Origin: ZC4RG42 sp036676355
Lineage (GTDB): Bacteria; Pseudomonadota; Gammaproteobacteria; Burkholderiales; SG8-39
Reading direction: 5' to 3'
Assembly (NCBI GenBank): GCA_036676355.1
Contig: JAKFDA010000085.1
Span: forward strand, 18,057-82,056
DNA length: 64,000 nucleotides
Position numbers and translations under genes: made by a program. Positions within the stretch are counted from its first letter, which is position 1. The number at the start of each line of letters is the position of its first letter. Of the stretch, positions 26,284 through 35,544 are shown one piece after another. The notes under the pieces are model-generated. The model ran no database searches, was not told the DNA's origin, and saw nothing but the letters and a program-made list of their open reading frames with translations.

Positions 26284-27291
26284 TCACCAGGCCTTCAGAT
26301 AAGCTTCCGCCGCGCTGAAGCGCAGCAGGACACCGATGACCGCATCGAGGAAGCCGAGGAAGTGGATCGGCTTTTCCGCGGCGATCCATACCGCGCCGGT
26401 CGCGCCGACCGGAATGTTGATGCCCGGCGGCTCATTGAATTCCAGGACCACCAGACGTCCAACCGCCATGCTGCCGACGGCAACGCGTTCTCCAACGCCC
26501 TGCGGAATGCCGCCGAACAGGATTCCCTGCGCCTCGCCTGTCGATCCGCCCACGCTATGCACGCGGGCGCGAAAGATCTTGCCCGGATAGGCGTTGACGT
26601 AGAACTCCGCGAAGGCCTTCGGCTTGATATAGCCGTACACCTGATCCGGAATGCGCACTTCGATGAACTTCTTGTTGGTGAACATCTGGATCGATGCCGG
26701 TCGCAGTTCGGGAAAGTACTGGCCTTCCGCGGTGTACTGGATCGTCACCTGTCCGTCCGTGGGGGCGACGATCACCGCGCGATCGACTTTCCACTGCAGA
26801 TCGGCGATCGCCTGCTGCGCCTTCACCACCATGTCGCGTTGTCCGCGGATCTCCGCCTCCTTCGCGTCGTATTCCGCTTCCGAGACGATGTCGCCGCGTA
26901 ACTGCTTCAAGCGGGCGAGATCTCTTTCGAGCTTCGCAAGCTGTGTCTGCAGCCGCGCCCGCTCGGCAATCTGCGACTTCATTTCGATCTCATAGCGATC
27001 GGTCTTGTAGCGGTAGATCGGGTCGCCCGCTTTGACGATCTGATTGTGCGTGACGTAGATCTTCTCGATCTCGCCGCCTGCGGGCGTGTTGAGTATGACG
27101 TGCGGCGCTCGGACCATCGCGGAATGCGTGAGATCGAGGAACGCCAGATAGCGCGTCAGCGTCAGCACCATGAACACGAGGAACAGGCCGCCGAGGCCCA
27201 TGGCGATCATGTTGCCGAGCGTCTTGTTGATGACCTTGAATTTGACCAGCAGCCAGCAGATGAGGATGTATCCGCCCAGGATGATTTTCAT
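26284..27291 (-). CDS. HlyD-family membrane fusion (periplasmic adaptor) protein
   Basis: This 335-residue protein has two N-terminal hydrophobic stretches (3-20, 28-48). A biotinyl-lipoyl half follows (VILNTPAGGEIEKIYVTHNQ), then a coiled-coil hairpin (about 105-165, QIAERARLQTQLAKLERDL) and the second lipoyl half (VIVAPTDGQVTIQYTAEGQY). The double N-terminal membrane segment and the neighbour resemble E. coli YiaV/YibH, which occur without a dedicated pump. It lies between the DUF3302-like gene (4-bp overlap) and the DUF1538 gene. Confidence 0.85.
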   Translation of the reverse strand: MKIILGGYILICWLLVKFKVINKTLGNMIAMGLGGLFLVFMVLTLTRYLAFLDLTHSAMVRAPHVILNTPAGGEIEKIYVTHNQIVKAGDPIYRYKTDRYEIEMKSQIAERARLQTQLAKLERDLARLKQLRGDIVSEAEYDAKEAEIRGQRDMVVKAQQAIADLQWKVDRAVIVAPTDGQVTIQYTAEGQYFPELRPASIQMFTNKKFIEVRIPDQVYGYIKPKAFAEFYVNAYPGKIFRARVHSVGGSTGEAQGILFGGIPQGVGERVAVGSMAVGRLVVLEFNEPPGINIPVGATGAVWIAAEKPIHFLGFLDAVIGVLLRFSAAEAYLKAW

Positions 27292-27770
27292 AACCGTTCC
27301 TCCCGCTCGAAGTCCCGGTTCGGTGTGTGGATGGTATGCACGACGCCTGGCGATTCGCGTGTGGGCTCGGGATGTGTTTCTTCGGGCGCGCTCATCGTCG
27401 CAGGCGGTTCATCGGTCTGCGGCGGCAATCCCCGGCCGCGCCTGAAAACGCGCACCAGTGTCTCTTCCGCCTGCTCCCAATCGAGATAGGCGATGAACAA
27501 CGCGATCGCCCACACCCAGTGCTGGAACAGTCCGAGCAGCGTCAGGGCGCTCACGAGTTCAGCCTGGCGCAGCTTCTTATGCTCGGCGCGATGCTTCGGA
27601 ATCTCATGCAAACGCCACCCCACCATCAGCGCGATGATGATGATGATCAATAACAGCGGCAGCAGGATGTACATCACCCAGTCCGCGTCGAGAATGGCGC
27701 GATAGAGACCGAACGGTTCGTTCGCGTAGTACCCGTCCGGGACGTCTTCCTTGTAGACATGGAAGAGCAT
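27288..27770 (-). CDS. DUF3302-like inner-membrane protein (YiaW-like)
   Basis: This 160-residue protein has membrane segments at about 32-52 and 74-95. HEIPKHRAEHKKLRQAE is followed by LTLLGLFQHWVWAIALFIAYL, which parallels the HDIP...SLFTLH..WP pattern of YiaW/DUF3302 proteins. The C-terminal 60 residues are polar and Pro/Glu-rich. Its ATG overlaps the outer-membrane-factor stop (TGATG) and its stop overlaps the adaptor start. In E. coli yiaW pairs with yiaV. Confidence 0.6.
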   Translation of the reverse strand: MLFHVYKEDVPDGYYANEPFGLYRAILDADWVMYILLPLLLIIIIIALMVGWRLHEIPKHRAEHKKLRQAELVSALTLLGLFQHWVWAIALFIAYLDWEQAEETLVRVFRRGRGLPPQTDEPPATMSAPEETHPEPTRESPGVVHTIHTPNRDFEREERL

Positions 27771-29131
27771 CAGAACCCTCCTCCCAGCGCCTTGTAATAC
27801 TGGCTGCGCGCCACGAGTTGGTTCAGTCGCGCATCCGCCAGCGTCAATTCCGCGTTCAGCACCCGGATCGTTTGGGCGAGCACTTCGTATTTGCTGGTGC
27901 GGCCGACCAGATAACTTTTCTCGTCCAGGGCGAGCGCTTCCCTGCGGGCCGCGACTGCTTCCGCGGTCGCCACCGCTTGCCGATCTCCCGTATCGACGAG
28001 CACGAGCGCTTCATATGCCTCGCGGAACGCAGACGACACCACATACCGGTAGTGCGCGATGGCCTTTTGCCGCCGCGCCTCGGCGCCGGCGACTTTCCAG
28101 TCGATGGCGCCGGCATCGAATATCGGCCCGGCCAGACCCGCGGCCGCCTGCCAGAAGAACGGCATGCCGGTGACGAGCGCGGAGGACGACCCGATCCAGC
28201 CCGCAGCCAGCGAAATCGTCAGGCGCGGGTAGTACTCGGCGCGGATGCTGTCCAGGTCGGCGTGCGCCGCGCGCAGCAACTGTTCGGCTGAAGCCACGTC
28301 GGGACGGCGCAACAGCAGATCCGAATCGATTTCTCGCGGCGTGTCGGGAATACGCACCGCGGCCTGTTGCGTACGCGGCAATGCTTCAGCGATGTCGCGA
28401 GGGCTGCGACCGATCAGCAATGCCAGCGCGAGTTCCGTGCGTGCGATCGCCGCCTCCATCACTGGAATCTGCGCCGCGACCGTGGCGACTTCGGCAAGGC
28501 TCTGGCGATACGCCAGCGCGGTGCCGACCTGTGCCTTCCAGCGGCGGAATTCGAAATCCGCCACGGCCCTGAGGTTGTCATGCGTATCCCGGGTGATGGC
28601 GAGCTTGTTCTCCAAGTTAAGCAGCTGGAAATAAGTCTCGGCGACCGCTTGCGATATGGACAACTGCGTCGCGTCGCGCACATGTTCCGATGCGGACAAC
28701 TGCGCGAGCGCCGCTTCGTTCAGGTTTTCGATACGGTCCCACAGATCGACCTCCCAGTTCAGCAGCGCGCCGATGCTCGTGACGGAGACGCGCTTGTCGA
28801 ACTCCTCCTCCTGACCCAGCACCAACTGACGCCGGGACAACGTCGACTTGACCTGCCCGTCCACGCGGGGAAACAGCATCGCATGGGCAACGCCCGCGTT
28901 GGCGCGCGCTTCGGCGACGTTGGCCGCCGCCTTCGCCAGATCGTAGTTGTTGCGCAGCGCTTCCTCGATGAACCGATCGAGCACAGGATCACCGAAGGTT
29001 TGCCACCACCGCGAGTCGATGAGGATGCGTGCGCGCTCCGGCGGGAGGTCGAGTTGCGGGCGCACGTATGCGGTCGGCGTCGGCCCGCACCCCGCGCAAG
29101 CGGCCGCAGCCAGCCCCGCGATGACGCGCAT
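27770..29131 (-). CDS. NodT-type outer-membrane efflux factor (TolC-like lipoprotein)
   Basis: This 453-residue protein starts with a short signal and a possible lipobox (AAACAGC). It then has two repeats of the outer-membrane-efflux domain: WWQTFGDPVLDRFIEEALRN, the coiled-coil pattern NVAEARANAGVA, and LLLRRPDVASAEQLLRAAH. NodT family proteins form the outer exit duct of tripartite efflux systems. The frame stays open to 29245; 29131 is chosen because it gives the lipoprotein signal. It is first in a six-gene operon with the adaptor and DUF1538 transporter. Confidence 0.85.
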   Translation of the reverse strand: MRVIAGLAAAACAGCGPTPTAYVRPQLDLPPERARILIDSRWWQTFGDPVLDRFIEEALRNNYDLAKAAANVAEARANAGVAHAMLFPRVDGQVKSTLSRRQLVLGQEEEFDKRVSVTSIGALLNWEVDLWDRIENLNEAALAQLSASEHVRDATQLSISQAVAETYFQLLNLENKLAITRDTHDNLRAVADFEFRRWKAQVGTALAYRQSLAEVATVAAQIPVMEAAIARTELALALLIGRSPRDIAEALPRTQQAAVRIPDTPREIDSDLLLRRPDVASAEQLLRAAHADLDSIRAEYYPRLTISLAAGWIGSSSALVTGMPFFWQAAAGLAGPIFDAGAIDWKVAGAEARRQKAIAHYRYVVSSAFREAYEALVLVDTGDRQAVATAEAVAARREALALDEKSYLVGRTSKYEVLAQTIRVLNAELTLADARLNQLVARSQYYKALGGGF

Positions 29132-29354
29132 CGCGATGCGGCACGAGTAGTTCTGCAGCGAACGCGAGGGCCGCCGATACGTCGATGCACCAGTTCGCAC
29201 GAGTGAGGTTCCCGGGTTTGCGATGCGACATGCGTCGCTTCGCATCTGCCGCGCGCGTTCAGGGTAGTGCCGGCTTGCGGCCGCAACAATGAGACCTTCG
29301 TCCCATGAAGCGCGCCGCCGAAGGCGTGCGCGGGCCGAGGCATGCCCCGTTGCA

Positions 29355-29373
29355 TTGGGACCAAGGCCCTATG
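29355..29373 (+). promoter_or_regulatory. Repeated 19-bp motif, copy 3
   Basis: TTGGGACCAAGGCCCTATG lies in the divergent region between the efflux operon (ATG 29131) and the porin-decarboxylase operon (ATG 29498). It is closest to the consensus of the five copies. The site is about 125 bp before the porin ATG. Confidence 0.6.
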
Positions 29374-29497
29374 GCGATCGTTTTGGCGCACTCCTAGCAT
29401 TCCGTACGCGCCGCCGATCCGACGTCAGCGCTCCACGGCGTGATCGGCGGGCGGATGCTGGGGACATGCGGTTGTGTGCGCCGCGGAGGGGGAAAGC

Positions 29498-30874
29498 ATG
29501 AATCGACGTGTACTTTATATGGCCATCGCTTGCGCACTAAGCGGCAATGCCGCCGCGCAAACCTCTGAGGACATCAAATCCCAGCTCGATGATGCAATGC
29601 GTGTCATTCGCGAATTGCAGGAGCGCGTCAAGGCGCTCGAGCAGCAAGAGCATGCGCCCGTACCGGCCCCTTCATCGCCGACTGCCGCGCCCAGAGACCC
29701 CGCCACGCATGCCGAGAAAGAGGCGCCGGGCGTGAAAGGCGCGCGCGTGATCGCGCCGCAAAGCGCCCCGGAAGAAGGTGCTTGGGGCGGCGAAGCGCGA
29801 CTGGAAATCAGCGGCAAGGTCCAGCTCGATTTCATCTACGACTTCGATCGCGTCGATCCGGATTGGAACGCAACCTTGCGGCCGTCCACCATCCCGGTGA
29901 ACTGTCCGGGCGATCCGGGCTGCGGGGAGGACGGCGAGACCGTCTTCAGCGTGCGTCAGACTTCGCTCGGCTTCAAGGCGTTCGTCCCCACGACCGCGGG
30001 CGAGTTGAAAGCGGAGGTGAGTTTCGATCTGTTCTCCACAGGCGGCGGGCAAACATCGGCACGGCTGCTGAATGCATGGGGCGCCCTGGGCAACCGGATC
30101 GGGCTCGGACAGTACTACACCTTGTTCATGAATCAGGACGCGTTTCCCAATGTCGTCGATTACTGGGGACCGAACGGCATGGTGTTCGTCCGCAATCCGC
30201 AGATCCGCTATCTCGCCTATGAAAAGGAGGGGCTGAAGCTCGCCTTCTCGCTCGAAGCGCCCAATGCGGCGATCGATACCGGCAAAGTAGCGGACATCGA
30301 TCCGGCCTTGAACGTGCGCAGTCATACGCAATGGCCGGACGCCGTCGGCAAGCTGAGTTGGGATCAGGACTGGGGGCACTTCCAGGTCGCCGGCGTTCTG
30401 CGCTCCGTGGGCTTCGAAACATTGGGCGACGACGTCGATTCAGACGAAGAACTGGGCTGGGGCGTGAACGTGAGCGGGTGGTTGAAGGTCGGAGCAAAGA
30501 ATCGCCTCATCGGGCAAGTGGTATACGGCGAGGGGATCGCCAGTTACATGAACGACGGCGGCGTCGACCTCGCACCGAGTTCCAGCCTGAAGGCCGAGAC
30601 CGTGAAGACGCTCGGTGCGTTCGTCTATTACGACCATTACTGGAACGACAAGTGGAGCAGTTCCGTCGGGGCGAGCATCCATCGCCAGGACAACACCGGC
30701 GGACAGCTTCCCACCGCATACAAGGAAGGCCTGTACGCGTCGGCCAACATCCTCTGGTATCCGGCGAAGAACGTGCTGACCGGTGTTGAATTCCTCTGGG
30801 GTCGTCTGGAACAGAACGACGGCGAGTCCGGCGACGATTTTCGCGTGCAGTTCAGCGGCCAGTACAAGTACTAA
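29498..30874 (+). CDS. DcaP-like outer-membrane porin
   Basis: This 458-residue protein has a signal peptide (YMAIACALSGNAAA), a short coiled coil (IKSQLDDAMRVIRELQERVK) and a Pro-rich linker. A barrel follows, beginning EISGKVQLDFIYDFDRVDPD and ending RVQFSGQYKY. These are features of DcaP-type trimeric channels, which take up negatively charged solutes and amino-acid-like compounds. The start at 29498 follows GGAGGGGG. It heads the decarboxylase operon, 28 bp before the first decarboxylase. Confidence 0.85.
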   Translation: MNRRVLYMAIACALSGNAAAQTSEDIKSQLDDAMRVIRELQERVKALEQQEHAPVPAPSSPTAAPRDPATHAEKEAPGVKGARVIAPQSAPEEGAWGGEARLEISGKVQLDFIYDFDRVDPDWNATLRPSTIPVNCPGDPGCGEDGETVFSVRQTSLGFKAFVPTTAGELKAEVSFDLFSTGGGQTSARLLNAWGALGNRIGLGQYYTLFMNQDAFPNVVDYWGPNGMVFVRNPQIRYLAYEKEGLKLAFSLEAPNAAIDTGKVADIDPALNVRSHTQWPDAVGKLSWDQDWGHFQVAGVLRSVGFETLGDDVDSDEELGWGVNVSGWLKVGAKNRLIGQVVYGEGIASYMNDGGVDLAPSSSLKAETVKTLGAFVYYDHYWNDKWSSSVGASIHRQDNTGGQLPTAYKEGLYASANILWYPAKNVLTGVEFLWGRLEQNDGESGDDFRVQFSGQYKY

Positions 30875-30902
30875 CGCCTCACCTCTTTGATCGGAGTCGC
30901 CT

Positions 30903-33164
30903 GTGTCCTTCACTCAAGCATTCCCGGTCGCCATCATCGATGAAGATTTCGAAGGCAAGCATGCGGCCGGTCGCGGCATGCGCCAGCTCGCAGCCGCCAT
31001 CGAGAGCGAGGGCTTCCGCGTCGTGAGCGGCGTGAGCTATGCGGATGCGCAGCGGCTGGTCGATGTCATCAATACCGAGTCGTGCTGGCTCGTCTCCGTG
31101 GACGGCATCGAAGAAACCGAGGGCCAATGGAATCTGTTGGAAGAAGTGCTTGCCAAGAAGCGGCGACGGAACAACCGCCTGCCGATTTTCCTGTTCGGCG
31201 ATCAGCGCACCGCGGAGATGGTGCCGGCGAACGTGCTCAGGCACGCCAACGCTTTCATGGCCCTGTTCGAAGATCCGCCGGAGTTTCTGGCACGCACCAT
31301 CTGCCGGGCGGCGCATATCTATCTCGAACGCCTTCCGCCGCCGATGTTCAAGGCGCTGATGGATTACACGTTGCATGGCGGGTATTCCTGGCACACCCCG
31401 GGTCATGGCGGCGGCGCAGGCTTTCGCAAAAGCCCGGTGGGGCAGCTCTTCTATCACTTCTTCGGTGAAAACACGCTGCGCTCCGACATCTCCGTCTCGG
31501 TCGGTGCGCTCGGCTCCCTGCTCGACCACACGGGGCCGATTGCCGAAGGCGAACGCAATGCCGCGCGCATTTTCGGCACCGACGAGACGCTTTTCGTGGT
31601 GGGCGGCACATCGACCGCGAACAAGATCGTGTGGCACGGCATGGTCGGCCGCAACGACCTGGTGCTGTGCGACCGCAACTGTCACAAGTCGATCCTGCAT
31701 TCACTCATCATGACGGGCGCGACGCCGATCTACCTGATCCCGTCGCGCAACGGACTCGGCATCATCGGACCCATTTCGCGCGACCAGTTCAGCGCGGAGT
31801 CGATCCGCATGAAGGTCGATGCCAGTCCGTTCGCCAAGGACACCACCGGCAACGTGCGGTTGATGGTGATGACCAATTCCACCTATGACGGACTCTGCTA
31901 CAACATCGACGCGATCAAGCAGTTGATCGGCGATTCGGTCGAGGTGCTGCACTTCGACGAGGCGTGGTATGCCTACGCCAACTTCCACGAGTTCTACGAC
32001 GGCTATCACGCCATTTCGTCGAACGACCCGGCGCGCGCGAAGAACGCGGTGACCTTCGCTACGCAATCGACGCACAAGCTGCTGGCAGCGCTGTCGCAGG
32101 CGTCGATGATCCACATCCAGAACGCCGAGACGAAGCAACTGGACATGACGCGCTTCAACGACGCCTTCATGATGCATACCTCCACCTCGCCGCAGTACGG
32201 GATCATCGCGTCCTGCGATGTGGCGGCGGCCATGATGGAACAGCCGGGCGGCCGCGCCCTCGTGCAGGAGACCATCGACGAGGCGCTGAGCTTCCGCCGC
32301 GCCATGACGGCGGTGAAAGCGCAGATTCCGGAGACGACGTGGTGGTTCGACGTCTGGCAGCCGGAGGCGATCGCGCAACAGCCCGTCGTCGACAGGGCAG
32401 CCTGGGTTTTGAAACCCGGCGATGCATGGCACGGTTTCACCGATCTTGCCGAGAACCACGTACTCGTCGACCCCATCAAGGTGACCATTCTTTCGCCCGG
32501 CATGTCCGCGGACGGGACGATGCAGGAGCAAGGCATTCCCGCCGCCGTGATCACCAAGTTCCTCTCCTCGCGACGCATCGAGATCGAGAAAACCGGCTTG
32601 TATTCGTTCCTGGTGCTGTTCTCCTTCGGCATCACCAAAGGCAAGTGGAGCACGCTCCTCACCGAGTTGATGAACTTCAAGGATCTCTACGACGCCAACG
32701 CCCCGCTCCGGCGCGCGCTGCCCGCATGGACGACGCTGCACGCGGACATCTACGGAAAGATGGGACTGAAGGATCTGTGCGACCACATCCATCAGGTGTA
32801 CCGGGAAGATAACGTGCCGGAGGCGCAGAAGAACATGTACACCGTGCTGCCCGAAATGGCGATGCGTCCGGCCGATGCTTATGATCATCTCGTGCGCGGG
32901 CGCGTCGAAAGCGTCGAGATCGACCATCTGATGGGGCGGACGCTCGCGGTGATGATCGTGCCCTACCCGCCTGGCATTCCGCTGATCATGCCCGGCGAGC
33001 GCATCACGACCGCGACCAGGTCGATCCAGGACTACCTCCTCTACGCACGCGATTTTGACCGCAAATACCCCGGCTTCGAAACCGATATCCACGGCTTGCG
33101 CTTCGAGCACACATCCGAAGGGCGTCGTTACATGATCGACTGCATCGAGGAAGGAAGCGGGTGA
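30903..33164 (+). CDS. Orn/Lys/Arg decarboxylase 1 (lysine-type, LdcC/CadA-like)
   Basis: This 753-residue fold-type I PLP enzyme has an N-terminal receiver-like wing domain (about 1-130). The PLP Lys392 is in STHKLLAALSQASMIH. TPGHGGGAGF, HFDEAWYAY and the C-terminal YPGFETDIHG follow the LdcC/CadA lysine decarboxylase pattern more closely than AdiA or SpeF. It would convert lysine to cadaverine with proton consumption. Substrate assignment is by motif similarity only. It is first of three tandem paralogues, with 1-bp overlap to the next. Confidence 0.82.
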   Translation: MSFTQAFPVAIIDEDFEGKHAAGRGMRQLAAAIESEGFRVVSGVSYADAQRLVDVINTESCWLVSVDGIEETEGQWNLLEEVLAKKRRRNNRLPIFLFGDQRTAEMVPANVLRHANAFMALFEDPPEFLARTICRAAHIYLERLPPPMFKALMDYTLHGGYSWHTPGHGGGAGFRKSPVGQLFYHFFGENTLRSDISVSVGALGSLLDHTGPIAEGERNAARIFGTDETLFVVGGTSTANKIVWHGMVGRNDLVLCDRNCHKSILHSLIMTGATPIYLIPSRNGLGIIGPISRDQFSAESIRMKVDASPFAKDTTGNVRLMVMTNSTYDGLCYNIDAIKQLIGDSVEVLHFDEAWYAYANFHEFYDGYHAISSNDPARAKNAVTFATQSTHKLLAALSQASMIHIQNAETKQLDMTRFNDAFMMHTSTSPQYGIIASCDVAAAMMEQPGGRALVQETIDEALSFRRAMTAVKAQIPETTWWFDVWQPEAIAQQPVVDRAAWVLKPGDAWHGFTDLAENHVLVDPIKVTILSPGMSADGTMQEQGIPAAVITKFLSSRRIEIEKTGLYSFLVLFSFGITKGKWSTLLTELMNFKDLYDANAPLRRALPAWTTLHADIYGKMGLKDLCDHIHQVYREDNVPEAQKNMYTVLPEMAMRPADAYDHLVRGRVESVEIDHLMGRTLAVMIVPYPPGIPLIMPGERITTATRSIQDYLLYARDFDRKYPGFETDIHGLRFEHTSEGRRYMIDCIEEGSG

Positions 33165-35512
33165 TGGATCCGCCGACCATTCCCGTTCCCTTTCATCGTC
33201 TGCTGAAGATTGTCGCGATCGCCGATCGCGAAGATCAGCAGGTGAAGGAATTGATCGAACACATCCGCGCCGAGAACTACCAGGTTGAGGTGACAGACAG
33301 CCTGGAACGCGACGTGTCCGAAGACGCCGCGATCGGCGCGTACATCATCCAGGTCGACGGGCAACGGCTGGAACCCGCGCGCGCACTCGCGCGTTCGGTG
33401 CGCGGCATCGGTTTCCGTACGCCGCTCTGGGCGCTTGCCGATTCGCATGGCATCTCCGACATCGCCGTGCTGGGCGGTCTCGGCGAAGTCGAAGGCTTCG
33501 TCTATCTGGGTCAGCAGACACCCGCCTTCTATGCCAAGCAGATCATCGTCAGCCTGGTGAAGTACGGAAGCAGCCTGCTGCCTCCCTTCTTCGGCGGTTT
33601 GGTGAGATACGACGCGGATGCGACCATCGCATTCGATTGTCCGGGACACCAGGGCGGGCAGTTCTATCGCAAATCGCCGCCCGGACAACTGTTCTTCAAG
33701 CACTTCGGCGAAAATATTTTCCGTAACGATCTGTGCAATGCCGACGTGGCTCTGGGCGACATGCTGATCCACGAAGGCGCGGTGCTGGACGCGGAGTGTC
33801 ACGCCGCGGAAGTATTCGGCGCTGATCAGACCTACTTCGTCCTCAACGGTACCAGCACATCGAACAAGATCGTGACCGGCGCGGTGCTGCGTCAGGGCGA
33901 TCTCGTGCTGTTCGACCGAAACAATCACAAGTCGCTGCACCAGGGCGCGCTGGTGCAGGCCGGCGCCATTCCCATCTTCCTACCGACTGCGCGCAACCCT
34001 TTCGGCATGATCGGCGCGGTGGATTGGGACGCGTGGGATGAAGACGCCCTGCGCCAGCGCATTCGCGACAATCCGCTGATCGAGGATCAGGATCGCCACA
34101 GGGCCGAACGCCCCTTCCGCCTTGCGTGCATTCAGCTTGCGACGTACGACGGCACGATCTACAACGTGCGCAAGGTGCTGGAAAAGATCGGCCACCTCTG
34201 CGACTACGTGCTATGGGACGAGGCCTGGATCGGCTACAACGCCTTTCATCCGCTGTTCGACGACCACAGCCCGATGCGTCTCAAGGATCTGCCGCCCGAG
34301 ATGCCGGGGCTGTTCTCGACCCAGTCGGTACACAAGCAGGGTGCGGGCTTCTCGCAAGCCTCACAAATTCACAAGCGCGACGAGCATATCCATGGTCAGA
34401 AACGCTACATCGAACACAAGCGCTTCAACGAGTCGTTTCTGATCCACGCCTCCACCTCACCCTTCTATCCGCTGTTCGCGTCGCTGGACGTCAACGCAAA
34501 AGTGCATGAAGGCAAGGCGGGCGAGATGCTATGGGATCGCTGCATCGAACTGGGCATCGAGGCGCGCAAGAAATTGCGTCAGTTCGGCCGTCACTACGCG
34601 AAGAACGGCCGCGGGGCGGCCGAGCAGTGGTTCTTCGATCCTTTCGTGCCGGATGTCGTAACGATCCATGCGTCGAAATTCACCGACGACGCCATGAACG
34701 TTCACTGGGAAGACCTGCCGACAAAGGTGATCAAACGCGAACAGCAGTGCTGGCGCTTCGATCCCAAAGCGACCTGGCACGGCTATGCGGGCTACGCCGA
34801 CGACTACGCCATGGTCGACCCCAACAAGCTGATGCTGCTCACGCCCGGAATCGATCGCCGGACGGGCGAATACCTCGATTTCGGCGTTCCCGCAACGGTT
34901 GTCGCGAATCACCTGCGCGAGCAGCGCGTCGTGCCGGAGAAATGCGATCTGAACAGCATTCTCTTTCTAATGACGCCTGCGGAGGACGAAAGCAAGCTGA
35001 ATACGCTCATCGCCAAGCTGGTGAAGTTCAAGAACGCCTGGGACGAGGACATGAAGCTGGAATTGGTGCTGCCCACCATCTGTGGCAAGCATCCCGAGCG
35101 CTACGCGGGCTATACGCTTCGTCAGATCTGCAATGAGATGCACGCCTTCTACGCGAAGGCCAACATCAAGGAGTTGCAGCGCCTGTGCTTCCGCGCGACG
35201 AGCTTTCCGGAAATGGCGCGCCTGCCGCACGAGGCCTACCGCGCGCTGGTAGGCAACGATGTGGATTACGTGCCGCTCGATCAGACGAAAGGCCGCATCG
35301 CCGCGACACTCGCCCTGATCTACCCGCCCGGGATCGGCGTCATAGCGCCCGGCGAGCGTTGGGACGAACGGGCGAAACCGATGCTCGATTACTTCTTTGC
35401 CTTCGAGGAGTCCTTCAACCGCTTCCCCGGCTTCAACTACGAGGTACAGGGCGTCTATCAGGAGCACATCGACGGTCGCATCAGGTTCCACACCTACGTG
35501 GTGCGTGAGTAG
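33164..35512 (+). CDS. Orn/Lys/Arg decarboxylase 2 (ornithine-type, SpeF/SpeC-like)
   Basis: This 782-residue PLP decarboxylase has the PLP Lys391 in TQSVHKQGAGFSQASQIHK. LCNADVALGDMLIHEGAVLD, FVLNGTSTSNKIV and QLATYDGTIYNVRKVLEKIG match the inducible ornithine decarboxylases SpeC/SpeF closely. It would make putrescine. The ATG at 33164 overlaps the previous stop (TGATG); a GTG at 33161 is possible. The adjacent PotE-like antiporter supports the ornithine/putrescine reading. Confidence 0.88.
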   Translation: MDPPTIPVPFHRLLKIVAIADREDQQVKELIEHIRAENYQVEVTDSLERDVSEDAAIGAYIIQVDGQRLEPARALARSVRGIGFRTPLWALADSHGISDIAVLGGLGEVEGFVYLGQQTPAFYAKQIIVSLVKYGSSLLPPFFGGLVRYDADATIAFDCPGHQGGQFYRKSPPGQLFFKHFGENIFRNDLCNADVALGDMLIHEGAVLDAECHAAEVFGADQTYFVLNGTSTSNKIVTGAVLRQGDLVLFDRNNHKSLHQGALVQAGAIPIFLPTARNPFGMIGAVDWDAWDEDALRQRIRDNPLIEDQDRHRAERPFRLACIQLATYDGTIYNVRKVLEKIGHLCDYVLWDEAWIGYNAFHPLFDDHSPMRLKDLPPEMPGLFSTQSVHKQGAGFSQASQIHKRDEHIHGQKRYIEHKRFNESFLIHASTSPFYPLFASLDVNAKVHEGKAGEMLWDRCIELGIEARKKLRQFGRHYAKNGRGAAEQWFFDPFVPDVVTIHASKFTDDAMNVHWEDLPTKVIKREQQCWRFDPKATWHGYAGYADDYAMVDPNKLMLLTPGIDRRTGEYLDFGVPATVVANHLREQRVVPEKCDLNSILFLMTPAEDESKLNTLIAKLVKFKNAWDEDMKLELVLPTICGKHPERYAGYTLRQICNEMHAFYAKANIKELQRLCFRATSFPEMARLPHEAYRALVGNDVDYVPLDQTKGRIAATLALIYPPGIGVIAPGERWDERAKPMLDYFFAFEESFNRFPGFNYEVQGVYQEHIDGRIRFHTYVVRE

Positions 35513-35544
35513 CGCCGTCACGTCACACAGCAGAGGTTCGCATC

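Noticed and set aside
31701..33110. A 469-codon open frame on minus inside the first decarboxylase
   Set aside because: Shadow of a gene with clear PLP-enzyme motifs; no domain, no ribosome site.
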